Shown here: positions 1 to 11,089 of the stretch, piece by piece
Position numbering within the stretch: the stretch's first letter is position 1
Layout: the number at the start of each line of letters is the position of its first letter
The notes under the pieces: generated by a model
Database searches by the model: none
Told to the model about the DNA's origin: nothing
What the model saw: the letters and a program-made list of their open reading frames with translations, nothing else
Source of the DNA: Artemia franciscana
Lineage: Eukaryota; Arthropoda; Branchiopoda; Anostraca; Artemiidae
Length of the DNA stretch: 64,000 bases
NCBI RefSeq assembly: GCF_032884065.1
Contig: NC_088867.1
Location: 28,453,507 to 28,517,506 of the forward strand
Direction: 5' to 3'
Program-made: the position numbers and the translations under genes

Positions 1-1202
1 TGGTGGGAAGTAAGAATAAATGTCTTATTTGTTTCCTTTGAGAGTTGTACAGGGTTTGACCTGCGTGTAGGGGAGGGGGTTCCTAAATTCTTATCATTAG
101 GACATTTACCAGAAGCAGTTGTGGGATCTTAAAAAATATTGGCGGAAAGTAAAAGGTAATGTCCGGCACAAAGGCATAAAGATAGGGGAGGCTTTAAATG
201 TAAGTGTTTTAAAGCTTACAAAGTCGCAAGATAGAGCAGTTTCTTTTCCAATGAGCGCTTAAACGCCTCTCTATGATGTTTCATTGCCCTACTTCCAATG
301 ACAATAAAAAAAGGAAGCAGAACAAAAAGGAGGCATATCATTACTTCCCGTCTAAAAGTGATTTTTCTTGTTCGTCACGATGGGAGACTAATTTTCCTAA
401 ATGAGGTTTTCGGCTACGGTAATTCCAATGGTGCAGTTTTCATTTCGATCTCATATGATTTTTATGGGTTGCTATGACCTTTGGTTCACTCCTGGCTATC
501 CCCGAAGGGGCAACCAGGAGTTCGTTCTTCACTAGTTTACCCCTCGTCTTTTTTTCTTCTTTGGATATGGTAATTGGTTCTTTGCCTTTGAACACCTTAG
601 ACCTTATTCAAGGTAGACTATAATGGCTTTTGTGGGTATACTATAGCCTGTCTCCTCACCCACTGTGGCCATGATAATATTTAGGTTCTTTCTTTTGGAA
701 CAGCTGAAATCGTGGTCTAGATAGACTCAATAGTTTTGTGGATATAGTTCTTCCCCGCACCCTCTTTGGTTATGTCAATTGTTTCTATGTAGGATTGGTG
801 AAATAAAAAGGAACAATTGATAATAATCGTCAAATTTGTCGAAAACGCTGTTTATTGGTTGGGTCAGGCTCAATACCTTCTAGGAGCTTATGCATTATTT
901 TTTGCTTTTTTACCAAAAGCTATATTTGGTATTGAAGTTTGTTCCTTAATATTTGAAATAGTCATTTTATTATTCTCACGAAAACTTTGTTAGTAACCGT
1001 TTTTTGCAATCGCGTTTCTTCAGTCGTCAGTTTTAGGTTACAAACTTATTCAGGGTGTCTCTTAATTTTTATACCAATTTAGGCGGATCAAGAAATGCTT
1101 TGATTGCTGCATACCCAATATATTGACTCGTTTATTTGTATTATTTTTTAAAGATGTTCCATTTTACGCTTTGTTTCTAATTCCTTAACCAATCGACTTA
1201 AG
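1..1202. other. Non-coding left edge, probably NAA20 intron
   Basis: No supported coding sequence. The first recognised NAA20 exon starts at 1203 with an acceptor AG at 1201-1202 and a pyrimidine-rich lead. About 26 N-terminal residues expected from the family (the start of the GNAT fold) are missing, and I could not find an exon for them here, so exon 1 probably lies left of the window. No promoter was recognised. Confidence 0.5.
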
Positions 1203-1293
1203 TATGGACTTTCGTTTTACCTACAATACATGGCACACTGGCCGGAATATTTCTCAGCTGCGGTGGCACCTGGTGGTGAAATAATGGGATATA
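1203..1293 (+). CDS. NAA20: NAA20 exon (YGLSFYLQYMAHWPEYF block)
   Basis: The exon starts after the AG at 1201-1202 with TAT GGA CTT and ends before GTAAGT at 1294, leaving one base of a split codon. It encodes the conserved NAA20 segment around residues 27-57 of the family, including HWPEYF and PGGEIMGY. The split Ile codon (A|TA) is completed by the exon at 2606. It follows the family's LDPLTET segment, whose exon is not in view. Confidence 0.95.
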
Positions 1294-2089
1294 GTAAGTT
1301 TCTTTTCTTTTTTCCACCTTGAACTGTTATCATTTATCGCATAATTTCTAGCTTGTTTCTTATAAAAGACTATGCATTTGCAGTGGCATTTTTGATAAGT
1401 CTTTTGTAGCTTTGGTATGTGAATCATGGTGACGAGTTTTATACTAGTCATCAGTGTACAAGTGTTTACTTAACCTTTCTTCCAATGAATTGAAAAAGTA
1501 GGCACATATTACTTGTCAAATTATCCACAATGGGTGTATTCATTCGTTCTTGGTTGGTTAGGCTTTGAATTAGCAATTATAGAAGTAAGCATAGTATGGG
1601 TAGTAGAATATAAGATATGGTGGAGAATATTAATGGTCAGTATACAGAAAAATTTAAAAGGGTTGAAGTTAGATTGCAGGTAGATCATTGAAACAATTTA
1701 TAATAATAAGCTTGTTCTTTTGATGTACTGTGTACCGATGTTAGAAAAAACATTCCGTTTTGTAAAAAAAAAATATAAACTGCAGGATTGATGGTTCAGA
1801 ACCTGCTCGGCATTCCTGATGTAATTGTGTCTGAAAATAGTTTGATTTAACCTAAATACGTTGGTATCTGTATTGATGGATATCGGTCCAAGTCTGTCTG
1901 CTGTTAAGACAACGAAGATCTGCTCCATTATATGAATGTTGTTTTTTAGGCTACTTAATTACTTTTCGACTGCTAATATAACATTCTTTTTTTTTACTTT
2001 AGTTTTTAAATGAATTAAATCTAATGCTAAAAATAATCTTCCCTGTTGAACATTTCCCCTTCAATAATCATGTCGATCCTTACATTGGG

Positions 2090-2400
2090 ACCGCCTCGAA
2101 ATTATTGGTCCTGTGCTTCAAAACCCAATCTAACTTTGATATTATGAATTGCAATGGTTTCACATCGGGTAAATGGCTCATCAAGATCGCTTGACGTTTT
2201 AGGGGTGTTTACCCCCTTTTTCAAAATTGGGCAAATTCTCTCAGACCTGTAACTTTGACGAGTAAAATTAAACTTAATGCACTTCATGCATTTTGAATCA
2301 ACATAAAAGTTCAATCAGCACAAAACTCTCTTTTTTAGAGTTTGGTTACTATTGAGCCGTGTTGCTCCTTAGTTTCAGTTCGTTATAACGAATTGATGAT
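2090..2400 (+). repeat. Interspersed repeat 'family B', 3' part
   Basis: Intronic copy of a dispersed repeat. The end, reading TACTATTGAGCC(G/T)GGTTGCTCCTTA with variations, recurs at about 50880-50910 and 51675-51705. The preceding text (CTATGACTTTTTAGGGGT-like, a CCCCCTTTTT run, then CTCAGGCTCGTAACTTTTGATGAGTA-like) also matches those copies. No coding potential was recognised. The type of element is unknown. Confidence 0.75.
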
Positions 2401-2605
2401 TTCTTAAACTTATACTTGTATAAGTTAAAATGCATCAGAATGATTGATTCTGTTCTTTTTCTTTCTGACCACTGATAATCTGATGAGCCCTTGAACATGT
2501 ATCAGCCTTTGAAATTTTATGCCTGAGTACCTTAGTATGCTTGAGTTTTAATTATCGGTTCTGTCACTTTTTAGCCATGTCGCTAACAAGCCTTCTTTTG
2601 TTTAG

Positions 2606-2735
2606 TAATGGGTAAATCTGAGGGACATGGACAAAATTGGCATGGTCACGTGACGTGTCTGAGTGTAGCTCCTGAATTCAGAAGGATACGGCTTGCTGCT
2701 AGATTAATGGCCGAACTAGAAGATGTATCTGAAAA
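2606..2735 (+). CDS. NAA20: NAA20 exon (acetyl-CoA binding motif)
   Basis: Acceptor AG at 2604-2605; donor GTAAGT at 2736. Encodes MGKSEGHGQNWHGHVT, then SVAPEFRR and LMAELEDVSEK. This is the GNAT beta4-alpha3 core, where the R/QxxGxA loop binds the acetyl-CoA pyrophosphate. The fourth position of the loop (RRxGLA in human) reads CGG (Arg) at 2689-2691, giving RRIRLA. It could be a real change, an allele or a base error. Ends in phase 2 (AA of a Lys codon) and joins the exon at 7285. Confidence 0.96.
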
Positions 2736-4044
2736 GTAAGTATTGGCCTAATCATTTGTACAATTACCTATGCATTCTGGGGTAATTCATACTGCTGTCA
2801 GCTTTTACTTCTCTTGTTAAATTTTTTCCCGTGACCCACTTACAGTCCAAGCGGTATTGCCTCTTTCGAGTCTCTACTTGTGTGCACTGGTGTTAGTAGA
2901 GTCTAGAGGGAGTTAAGCACCCCCGGTGGCTGGTTCAGCTTCCTCTAGGAAATTTTTAGGTCCTATGAAAAATTTCTTTTTTGGATCTGCAAAGGCTTCA
3001 CCAAGTTCCTTTTGATAATTATAATTAAAACATAAAAATGCAGAAACATAAACTGTTAGTTGCGAAAACAAAAATCAGAAACTATCTTTGTACATAACTT
3101 GTAGTATTTTGTAGTCACTTGTCATAGCATGGTACAAGTTTTAGTATACCTTCATCTTAAAAAGCTAAATCATGCTGACATATGTTCTTTGATTTCGTTT
3201 TTGGCAATGGATTTCTGAGCATCAATAAAGTTTTTCAAGTTTAAAAAGAGATGGAAGTCACTAGGGGTGTGGTCAGGGATGTGTGGAGCGTGGTCAATAT
3301 GTCATTAGCCAAGTCTTGGTAAAGTTTTCATGTTTGTTTTCTTCACAACCTAAGGTTGTGATTAAGGCATTGATATGCATCAAGACAAAACTTTATGAAA
3401 GGTTTTGAAGAATTCTGTGCACCTTGAGAGATTGTATACATAACGACGCAGTTCTTTAAGTTCTTAACGTTTACAATGATTGTTTATCAGATCGGTAAAA
3501 CAAGATCCTCCATTTAACAGTGATGAAAAGCTCAAAGAATATATACCATGAGCCTCACAACACTAGTGGTAATGTTTATGAAACAGGTAAACAAAACTTG
3601 TGCCACAAAATGACAGGTGCCTGCGGAATACACCCGTGTTTCGAAGCACTTGTGTATACAAATCTGTTCTCGTGTTTTTTTCTTGTTTTTTTCTTTTACC
3701 CAATGAAATATATTTTGTGGATGCGTCTCTTGTAGAAACTTTTGAAAAAGGTTGGTTCATTTGGTGAGAGGGAATAAAATAACCTCTAAGTTGTATTAAT
3801 GACTATGCCAATTTTTGCATTGTCTCAAGATATAACTTACTACTGCTAAGACAGACTTCTCATGACTTACATGTATCTTTTGAAAAACAACCCATTTAGT
3901 TTAATTTTAAAAACATTTTAAAAAAATGTTCAAACAACGCTAAGAAACGATATTAAAATCTAAAACAAGCAGAATAAAAAGTCACACAATAAGTCAAACT
4001 GTAAAAAAACAGAAATAACTATGAATAGATTAAACCTAAAAGTG
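2736..4044. other. NAA20 intron part without recognised features
   Basis: AT-rich intron sequence. Short frames on both strands at 3520-3760 show no family similarity that I recognise. No RNA gene or strong repeat structure was seen. Confidence 0.5.
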
Positions 4045-4531
4045 ACGGGTAATTAAATTGAATGATTGAGTCAAATGTAAAACAAATAGAGATTATCATA
4101 AACACGGGTGGTACGATCGCCCTCTCAAGCCTCTTAAATGCTAGAGTGTCACTTGAACTTTACTGTACACTTTTTTTATTTTTAACTGTGTACATTTTAT
4201 CTGTCATGATAGGCAGCGCAATAGCGCTGCCTAAGTAAAGAGCGATGTGGGCGCAATATATTATTTTTCTTTTTTGTTTTGTTTTGGTCTTAGGCAAGGG
4301 GCACTTTGTGTCGAAGAACGGGTAATTAAAATGAATGATTGAGTCAAACGTAAAACAAATAGAGATTATCGTAAACAAGGGTGGTACGATCGCCCTCTCA
4401 AGCATCTTAAATGCTAGAGTGTCATTTGCCCTTTACTTAATGCCGTTTTTATTTTTAACTGTGTACATTTTATCTGTCTTGATAGGCAGCGCAATAGCGC
4501 TGCCTAAGTAAAGAGCGATACGGGCGCAATG
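4045..4531 (+). repeat. Direct tandem duplication, period 273 bp, with hairpins
   Basis: The block starting ACGGGTAATTAAA at 4045 recurs at 4318 with few changes. Both copies keep GGTGGTACGATCGCCCTCTC, a TTTTTAACTGTGTACATTTTATCTGTC segment, and a hairpin AGGCAGCGC-AATA-GCGCTGCCT (about 4212-4233 and 4484-4505). The second copy runs into family B-like sequence near 4560. Confidence 0.85.
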
Positions 4532-4559
4532 TTTCTTTTTTTTTGGTCTTTGGCCAGGT

Positions 4560-5230
4560 CACTTCATGTCGAAGAACTTGTCGTAGAAACTTCGAAAAGG
4601 GCTCATTCGATTGAAAATTGAAACGGATAGTACCCTTTTTAACAGTCAAAAATGATTGGAGGGCAACTAACCCCCCTCCCACGCCCATCATTTCCCTAAA
4701 CATGTTCAATCAAAATTTGAGATAGCCATTTCGTTCAATGTAGTTAAAAAGTCTGGAGATTATGTATTTGAAGATGACAACTCCCACAGCCCTTGGGGCA
4801 AGGGTTGTAAGTTACGCCCTGTGGGCATTAAAGATCTATATAGGAAGGCTGCTTGTATAATCTTCGGAGGGGGCTCATTGGATTGCTGATCAGAAGTTTT
4901 AGTACCTTTTTGCGATTCTGGGTGATTGGACGGTGTATACTCCCTCCACACTCATCTCATATTATCCCGGATGCATCTAATAGAAATTTTGAGATGTCCA
5001 TTTTTTGTCGTAGAAACTTTGAAAAAGACTCATTCGATTGGAAATTGAAAATGCTTGTGGTCTTTTTAGTAGTCAAAAGTGATTGGAGGGCAACGAACCC
5101 TCGTCCTACGCCCACCATTTCCTCAGACATATCCAATCAAAATTTTGAGGTAGCCATTTGTTCAGTGTAGATGAAAGGTCCGGAAATTATGTCTTTGACA
5201 ACCCCCATACCTTCTCAAGACCAGAGCATA
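4560..5230 (-). repeat. Family B-like repeat copies, inverted orientation
   Basis: Contains GATTGGAGGGCAACTAACCCCCCTCCCACGCC and TTTGAGATAGCCATTTCGTTCA-type text at about 4650-4735, and again at about 5080-5165. These are recognisable reverse complements of the segment at 50400-50560. At least two head-to-tail partial copies are present. The frames reading through them are accidental. Confidence 0.7.
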
Positions 5231-5339
5231 ATTTGCAATTTACTGAAAAGAAAATGGCTGTGGATTGTCAGTTTAGTGTACACATACTGATATATATTCC
5301 TTAAAGTTTTAATAATTTTTAATTTATTAAAGTTAAAAA

Positions 5340-6660
5340 AATTAAAACATAGTGTTTTGTTTATTTAAATCTTACAATAAATAATCGAGTCAAACTCAAA
5401 ACGAGCAAAAATCAACATGAGTTGGGCTGACAACCCCCATGCCTTCTCAACAGGACATAATTGGAAACAAAATACATTTAAAGTGTTTTCACTTTGTTTT
5501 AACTTGTTTAAATTTTTTACTAGATATATGAAGGGGGAAGTCCTCCCCCTTGCACTCCAATTACAACGCGAGTGTCTGGTGCACTTTTTAAGAGTAACAA
5601 GAGCTTGGAGAGCAAGCAGCCCTTCTCTCAAGCCCATTCATTTTCCATGTGCATCCAGTCAAAATTTTGAGATAGCCATTTTGTTCAGTATAGTAGAACG
5701 GTCCAGCAATTATGTCTTTACGGATATTAGGCATGTCAACCCCCCCTCCCACAATTATGCGATTAGCCTTTTATGATTAAAACTAAATGTTGCTTTAAAA
5801 TAAATCAAAAGCCATAGTTTTAAATGGTTGGCAATAAGACACCTCAGTAATATATCAAGAACGACTTGGGGTATTAAGTTGAAACTTTTGGGGATACTAC
5901 TACTTCTGCTCTTACAATTTAAATAAATAAAAAGAGTGTAAGTGTATCGAGGTTGTCAAAGAGCATAGACAGAATTTTTTGAGAATGATATTCAGTTGTT
6001 TTTTTTGTTTTTCAGGTCAACTTCAGAAGCAATAAAACTAAATTCAAAAATACTGTTTGTGTCAGGATTAAAAATTGTTGAAAAAGTTTCTCCAACATAC
6101 AAATAGCAACCCATACTATGGATTCTTATTTAAGAAAACTGAAAAGACATACAATATATTTTTTTCCATGAAAAAGAAGACAATGTCAATAAAAAAACAA
6201 ACAGAAGTTAATTTAAAAAAAAATTTGCCACAAGACAGGTTTTTCAAAGAAAAGTAAGGAGCTCCATTAAGCCAAGTATAAGCAAAAATAAAGGCAAATA
6301 ATCTTCCAAGCGTAAAACTACCACAAATCACTGTCAATAAATAAATGAAACTCAGAACGAACAGAAATTGCAATAAATAGCCGAGTCGATATCAAAACGA
6401 GCAAAAATTAACATGAGTAGGGTTGTTAGCCTCTATGTCTTCTCAAGTCCAGAACACAATTTGCGCTTTACTGAAAACCAAATACGTTTTAAATGTTTTC
6501 ACCTTTCTTACTTTCATAAATGAAAAATTATCAAAACCCTAACGAAGAAATGTCAGTATATGTCAATTTAATAGACAATTCGCGGTCATTTGTTTGCTTT
6601 TTGTTCAGTAAAGCGCAAATTGTATTCTGGTCATGAGAAGGCTTTGAGAAGAAGCAGTGG
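5340..6660. repeat. Further dispersed repeat block with inverted pair
   Basis: The text CGAGTCAAACTCAAAACGAGCAAAAATCAACATGAG at about 5385 recurs at about 6380-6415, each time followed by a CCTTCTCAA..CCAGAACATAATTTG-type segment. The latter also occurs near 5210 and 5440. A reverse-complement copy at about 6599-6642 pairs with 6433-6480 over about 45 bp, so part of the block is a fold-back. The 60-120-codon frames here have no recognisable function. Confidence 0.65.
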
Positions 6661-6996
6661 AGTCTCTAAACTCTTGTCGCGAGAATAGTAACCAGTAACG
6701 TTTGTCAAATCTCAACCAAACTTAGTCAGGAGTAGTATTTTTTGTGCCATTTTTCCTCTTTGAAACGTGGGACTAAGTTGACACCACTGGAAGGACGAAT
6801 TGCGACCTTAATATCTTGTAGTCAAGAAGTCTTACAGAACAGGTCATCAGATTTCAGCCAAACTTTGCCAGAAGTAACTTTTGATGTCCTTTTATACATT
6901 TTTAGAACCAAGGGTCAATTTATTTGGAACAAGAGGGGCGGGCTTTTCGATTATTTTCTCACCATTAAGATTATTTTCATTCATTAAGATTCTCAG

Positions 6997-7138
<142 letters not shown>

Positions 7139-7284
7139 ATAATCTCTTTGCTTAGAAACTGCTTTTGTCAATAAAGTTATCAATTTTCATTTTCAAGAGA
7201 AATACATTAAAGTCTCCGTAGTTGAAAGTCTAAGTCTGACTGTTCATTAGAGACATGATACGTTTAATGATTCTTTTTTCCTAG

Positions 7285-7421
7285 AAAAAGAGCCTTCTTT
7301 GTGGACCTCTTCGTCAGAGTATCTAATTCGGTAGCTATCAACATGTATAAATTGTTGGGATATAGTGTTTACAGAACTGTCCTTGGATACTATTCTGGAG
7401 ATCCTGATGAAAATGCATACG
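7285..7421 (+). CDS. NAA20: NAA20 exon (FFVDLFVRVSN block)
   Basis: Acceptor CTAG ends at 7284; donor GTGAAT at 7422. Encodes KKRAFFVDLFVRVSN then NMYKLLGYSVYRTVLGYYSG and DPDENAY. This is the C-terminal half of the GNAT fold, with the NMY..LGY element typical of the family. It begins by completing the Lys codon left by the previous exon and ends with one base (G), completed to Asp by the last exon. Confidence 0.97.
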
Positions 7422-7674
7422 GTGAATATAACTTGTTTGTTGTTTTCATTTGGGTCAGAGTATCTAATCTTACCTTTTTACCCTTCTTCTTCTTTCTTTC
7501 TTTTTTCTCCTTTATTTGTTACTTGAGGTGACCTTACAACTCTCATTTTATTGTTTTCACTATCATTTTCAAGGAGGTAAGGCTTTTACCAAGTGGTATG
7601 AATCTGATGTATAATTCTTTTCTAATTTCACATTAAAAGTCCCCTCGTTAAGGGTACTTAATGTACGAATAAAA

Positions 7675-8780
7675 AAATTTGCTGGGATCCAGGGCCAACA
7701 TTTTTTTCTAATTGGCTTGGAGCTGCTAAAAAAAAAAAATTCGATCAGCTTTTAACTTATATCCTCAAGTTATAGGGAAAGAAAACCCCAATGCAAAAGA
7801 AAAAAGGTTTGCCGGGCAATGGAGCCAAGAAAATCGTCAAAAATGTTTTCTGATAGGTTTGAAGCTGCCATAAAGGACCCGCAGTTCTTCTTTTTTTTTG
7901 TCTGATCGGCTTGTGATTTATATCTTTAGATCTTAGGTCCAAGAGACTTCAATGTAAGAGGAGCAATCTAAATAGATATTGGTTTGCTGGGCAAAGAACC
8001 CAAAATGACGCAAAACCTGCTTTGTTTCTAAACGGCTCAAAACACATCCATAAGAATCTGGACCAAGGAAAGCTATGTATAGGAACAAAGGTTATTTAAT
8101 TTGGGGGGTGGGATTAGCCCCTGAAAATGAGAACAAAATTCAGTCGACTTTAAACTAGTTTCTGTAAGTCTTTGGGACAAAGGGACCAAAGTGCATGAAA
8201 AAACGTTGGTCTAAAATATTTATTTTCAGCTCTAAATTTTAAGAGATCATTCCTTAGACCAAGGGAATAATTAGTTTTTGTTTGTGTAGGGGGATGATGT
8301 TTAGGAGCCTGAAAGTAGGTCCACAAACTTTTTGTCTCTGATTTGTTTGAAACTTATGCATTCAGGTCCCTGGGCCAAGGCACCCTAATTAATTTTTTAG
8401 ATAACAGTGCCTATTTATTTGAATTTAAAGGAAATGAAAGCACAAATAGGTTGGAGAATGGGCCCCCGGAAATGAGGTGCAAAAATTAAACAATTTTTTT
8501 ATTTTGTAATCACTCCTTAACAGCATGTTAGTTGGGGATGGGTAAGGGTTTGTTTTCCAAAATCCCCCCTTAGGTTTTAAGAACAAATTGTCTTTTAATT
8601 TCTACTTAAAAGGAAATAAAAACATAAAAATGGATGTTCTCTTATCATTCAAAGTATAAGGGAAGCTTTATGTAAAAAAAAACAACAAAAAACATTAGGT
8701 TTCGACCAACGTATCTCGAAAATTAAGCCTAGAATTTTTTCCAGTTGATTTGAAACTTGCATCATTGAGCTGAAGGGCCC
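7675..8780. repeat. Degenerate old tandem-like array
   Basis: About six loosely related segments repeat the order: a TTTGC(T/C)GGGCAA or CCTGAAAATGAG-like start, then TCGA.TT.GAAACTT, then a CTTTAGGTC..GGGCCAAGGGACC-like end, at roughly 130-180 bp spacing. Similarity between units is low and was judged by eye. It lies in the last NAA20 intron. Confidence 0.45.
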
Positions 8781-10093
8781 TATGACTGTATTACTGCTCG
8801 CTTACGTTTTAATATTGCTCTAGTTTCTTCAGGAAACTTCTTTGGCAAACATTTTTTTTTTTTTTTGGTAATACAATTTAAAATTGGCAAAGCTTAAAAC
8901 TTTTATGTTAGAACAAGTAACTTGGCTGTTGATTTTTGGCAATTAATTTTATATCCCAAATATTGCCAAAAAAATGCTTGCTGAGTTTGATATTGTTGAC
9001 CGCAATATTACAAAGTTAACTCTGGACTCTCTGAAATTGTGTTTTCATTGACAATCTGACCTAAATCTAAATTGAGATTTCAGAATTATCAATGGATATC
9101 CCTTTAAGTGTATAACATTGGTTGTGATTCCTTATTAATATTTTATACGGAGAAGCTTGTTTTTTCTCTCTAATACCGTTGTCAGTATATTTTCTTTTAT
9201 ATGTAAAATTAAAGAATGCATTTCTCAAAAAGGTGGTAGTACTTTTTTTTGAAGGTGGGGTGAGGGTGACTAGACGTTTATAGCTATTTGAAAAGCACTT
9301 TTCAAAACTGGCTGTTTTTTGCAGCGAAGCAAAGAAAGAAACATGAAGATGTCGAAAAACATTTTAATATATATTGATTTATGTCTATTTTTGTTGTAAA
9401 TTTATCTCACGAGACTGATTTTTTAAGTGTAGTTTATTTTTGCAATGCTGAACATGGATTTGTACTTTATTATAATGTTCAAAGTGCTACTATTTTGAAA
9501 CATTGTTTTTGTAACTGGGAGGCTGGAAAAATCGGTGTAAAATTCCTGCGATACAGTTAAACTAAATATGTCCAACTAACAAGCTCTAATTAGTACCCCC
9601 TGTAACCGGAATTATGTAATTATTTGCCTTTTGCCGCCTCTTAAGATCCACGATTGAGCCTCAATAAACCGACAAAACGAATTTTAATCAGGCATGATAT
9701 TGTCAGGCTAAGTGTAAAATTGGCTTACTTTTTAATCAACTAATCTAGCATGTGGATTTGAAATTCATTGTCAAATCTAAGACGATTAAATTATTTTCAA
9801 AAAGTACAATTTTAGGGTTGCATTCGAAATGAAAACATGAGGTATTTGACACCCTATGATTTTTAAAAGTCTAATTTATGGCTTTGCTTTCTAAATGAGA
9901 ATTTTTATAGTATGTGTTAAGAAAAATGTCATAAATTCAATTTTGTAGAACAGATGCACTTTTGTCGTTGCGGTATAATCGCATCTGCATTTTTTTTCTT
10001 CGATCTAACAAAACTTGCAATGACTAATATACCGTTATGACTTTCATTGTGTCGTTCCTCAGTACTTTTCTTGAAGAATACATTCTTTTTCAG
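8781..10093. other. NAA20 last intron, no recognised feature
   Basis: AT-rich sequence with homopolymer runs. No coding exon, RNA gene or clear repeat was seen before the acceptor TTTTTCAG at 10086-10093. Confidence 0.5.
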
Positions 10094-10179
10094 ATATGAG
10101 GAAAGCATTGTCAAGGGATATTGAGAAACTTTCCATTATACCGCTAGCTCATCCAGTGAGACCGGAAGATGTTGACTAA
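10094..10179 (+). CDS. NAA20: NAA20 last exon and stop
   Basis: The acceptor CAG ends at 10093. The exon completes Asp (G|AT), then encodes MRKALSRDIEKLSIIPL and AHPVRPEDVD and stops at TAA 10177-10179. This matches the family C-terminus (MRKALSRD..KKS..P..HPVRPED). A putative poly(A) signal lies about 550 bp downstream. Confidence 0.97.
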
Positions 10180-10727
10180 TATCTCAAACGCCTATGAAGT
10201 TTTATTTTTTTTTTAACCTGTGTTATTTAATGCATATTTGACCATTGACAAAGTATTAGTTAGTGTCCTTCTCTGTTACTTTTCTGGAAGGATTAACCTA
10301 CAAAAATATTATATTGACAACGGGGCACTGTTTTTACATTTGGCATCCCAGTAACTTTTGTCCTGCCTAAATCCCTTACTCTTCCAGAAAAAATCCCAAG
10401 CTATGACTGGCTAAGATAATATTTTAACGTCTGAAAGTTTCCTAATTAAGTGATGTAGAAATGCACCTACTTGCACAACTGTCAAATTCTTTCTCGGCTT
10501 GATCAATTTGTACACTAGGTTAGTTCTATGTACAATACTCTGTGAAAAAAGTAGCCAAACAGGAATAATGGCTTCCACTATGTTCGATCTATTAAACTTG
10601 GCCTAGTCAGTTGTCATGACCTATAGTGTTGTTTAGTAAATTCCTCATAACTGCAAGTTCAAGCCTTTTTCTGACTTTTGTTTCTTAATATAGTATTCCC
10701 TAACCATAAAGAAGTATATTGAAAAAT

Positions 10728-10737
10728 AATAAATAAA
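10728..10737 (+). terminator. Candidate NAA20 poly(A) signals
   Basis: Two overlapping AATAAA hexamers at 10728-10733 and 10732-10737 are the first clear pair downstream of the NAA20 stop. They would give a 3' UTR of about 0.57 kb. The assignment is inferred from position only. Confidence 0.45.
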
Positions 10738-11089
10738 TATTCAGGATATCGAATAATAAAAATTTGTCTTGAAGCCACTGTGCCTAAATCACACCGAAAT
10801 GTGATCAGCACATTCTCTGTACTCAGACACAATTTCTAGCATACGTCATGTGTTCAAGACTTTTTGCGCTAAATCATTCATATGCTGAAATCTAAGCCAG
10901 TAAAACTTGTCATTGAGCTCTCTACATTTTTTTTTCACCACTAAATGAATTTACCCCTGAATTTAATTAAGGGTATAAATTCAATTTAGCTACTTTATTC
11001 CTCTATGAGTGTTACAGTTCCCCAGCCTTTTATATCACAAAATATTATTTTAAAGTATTCCTAAGAAGGTGTAATTTAGGAAGGGTAAC

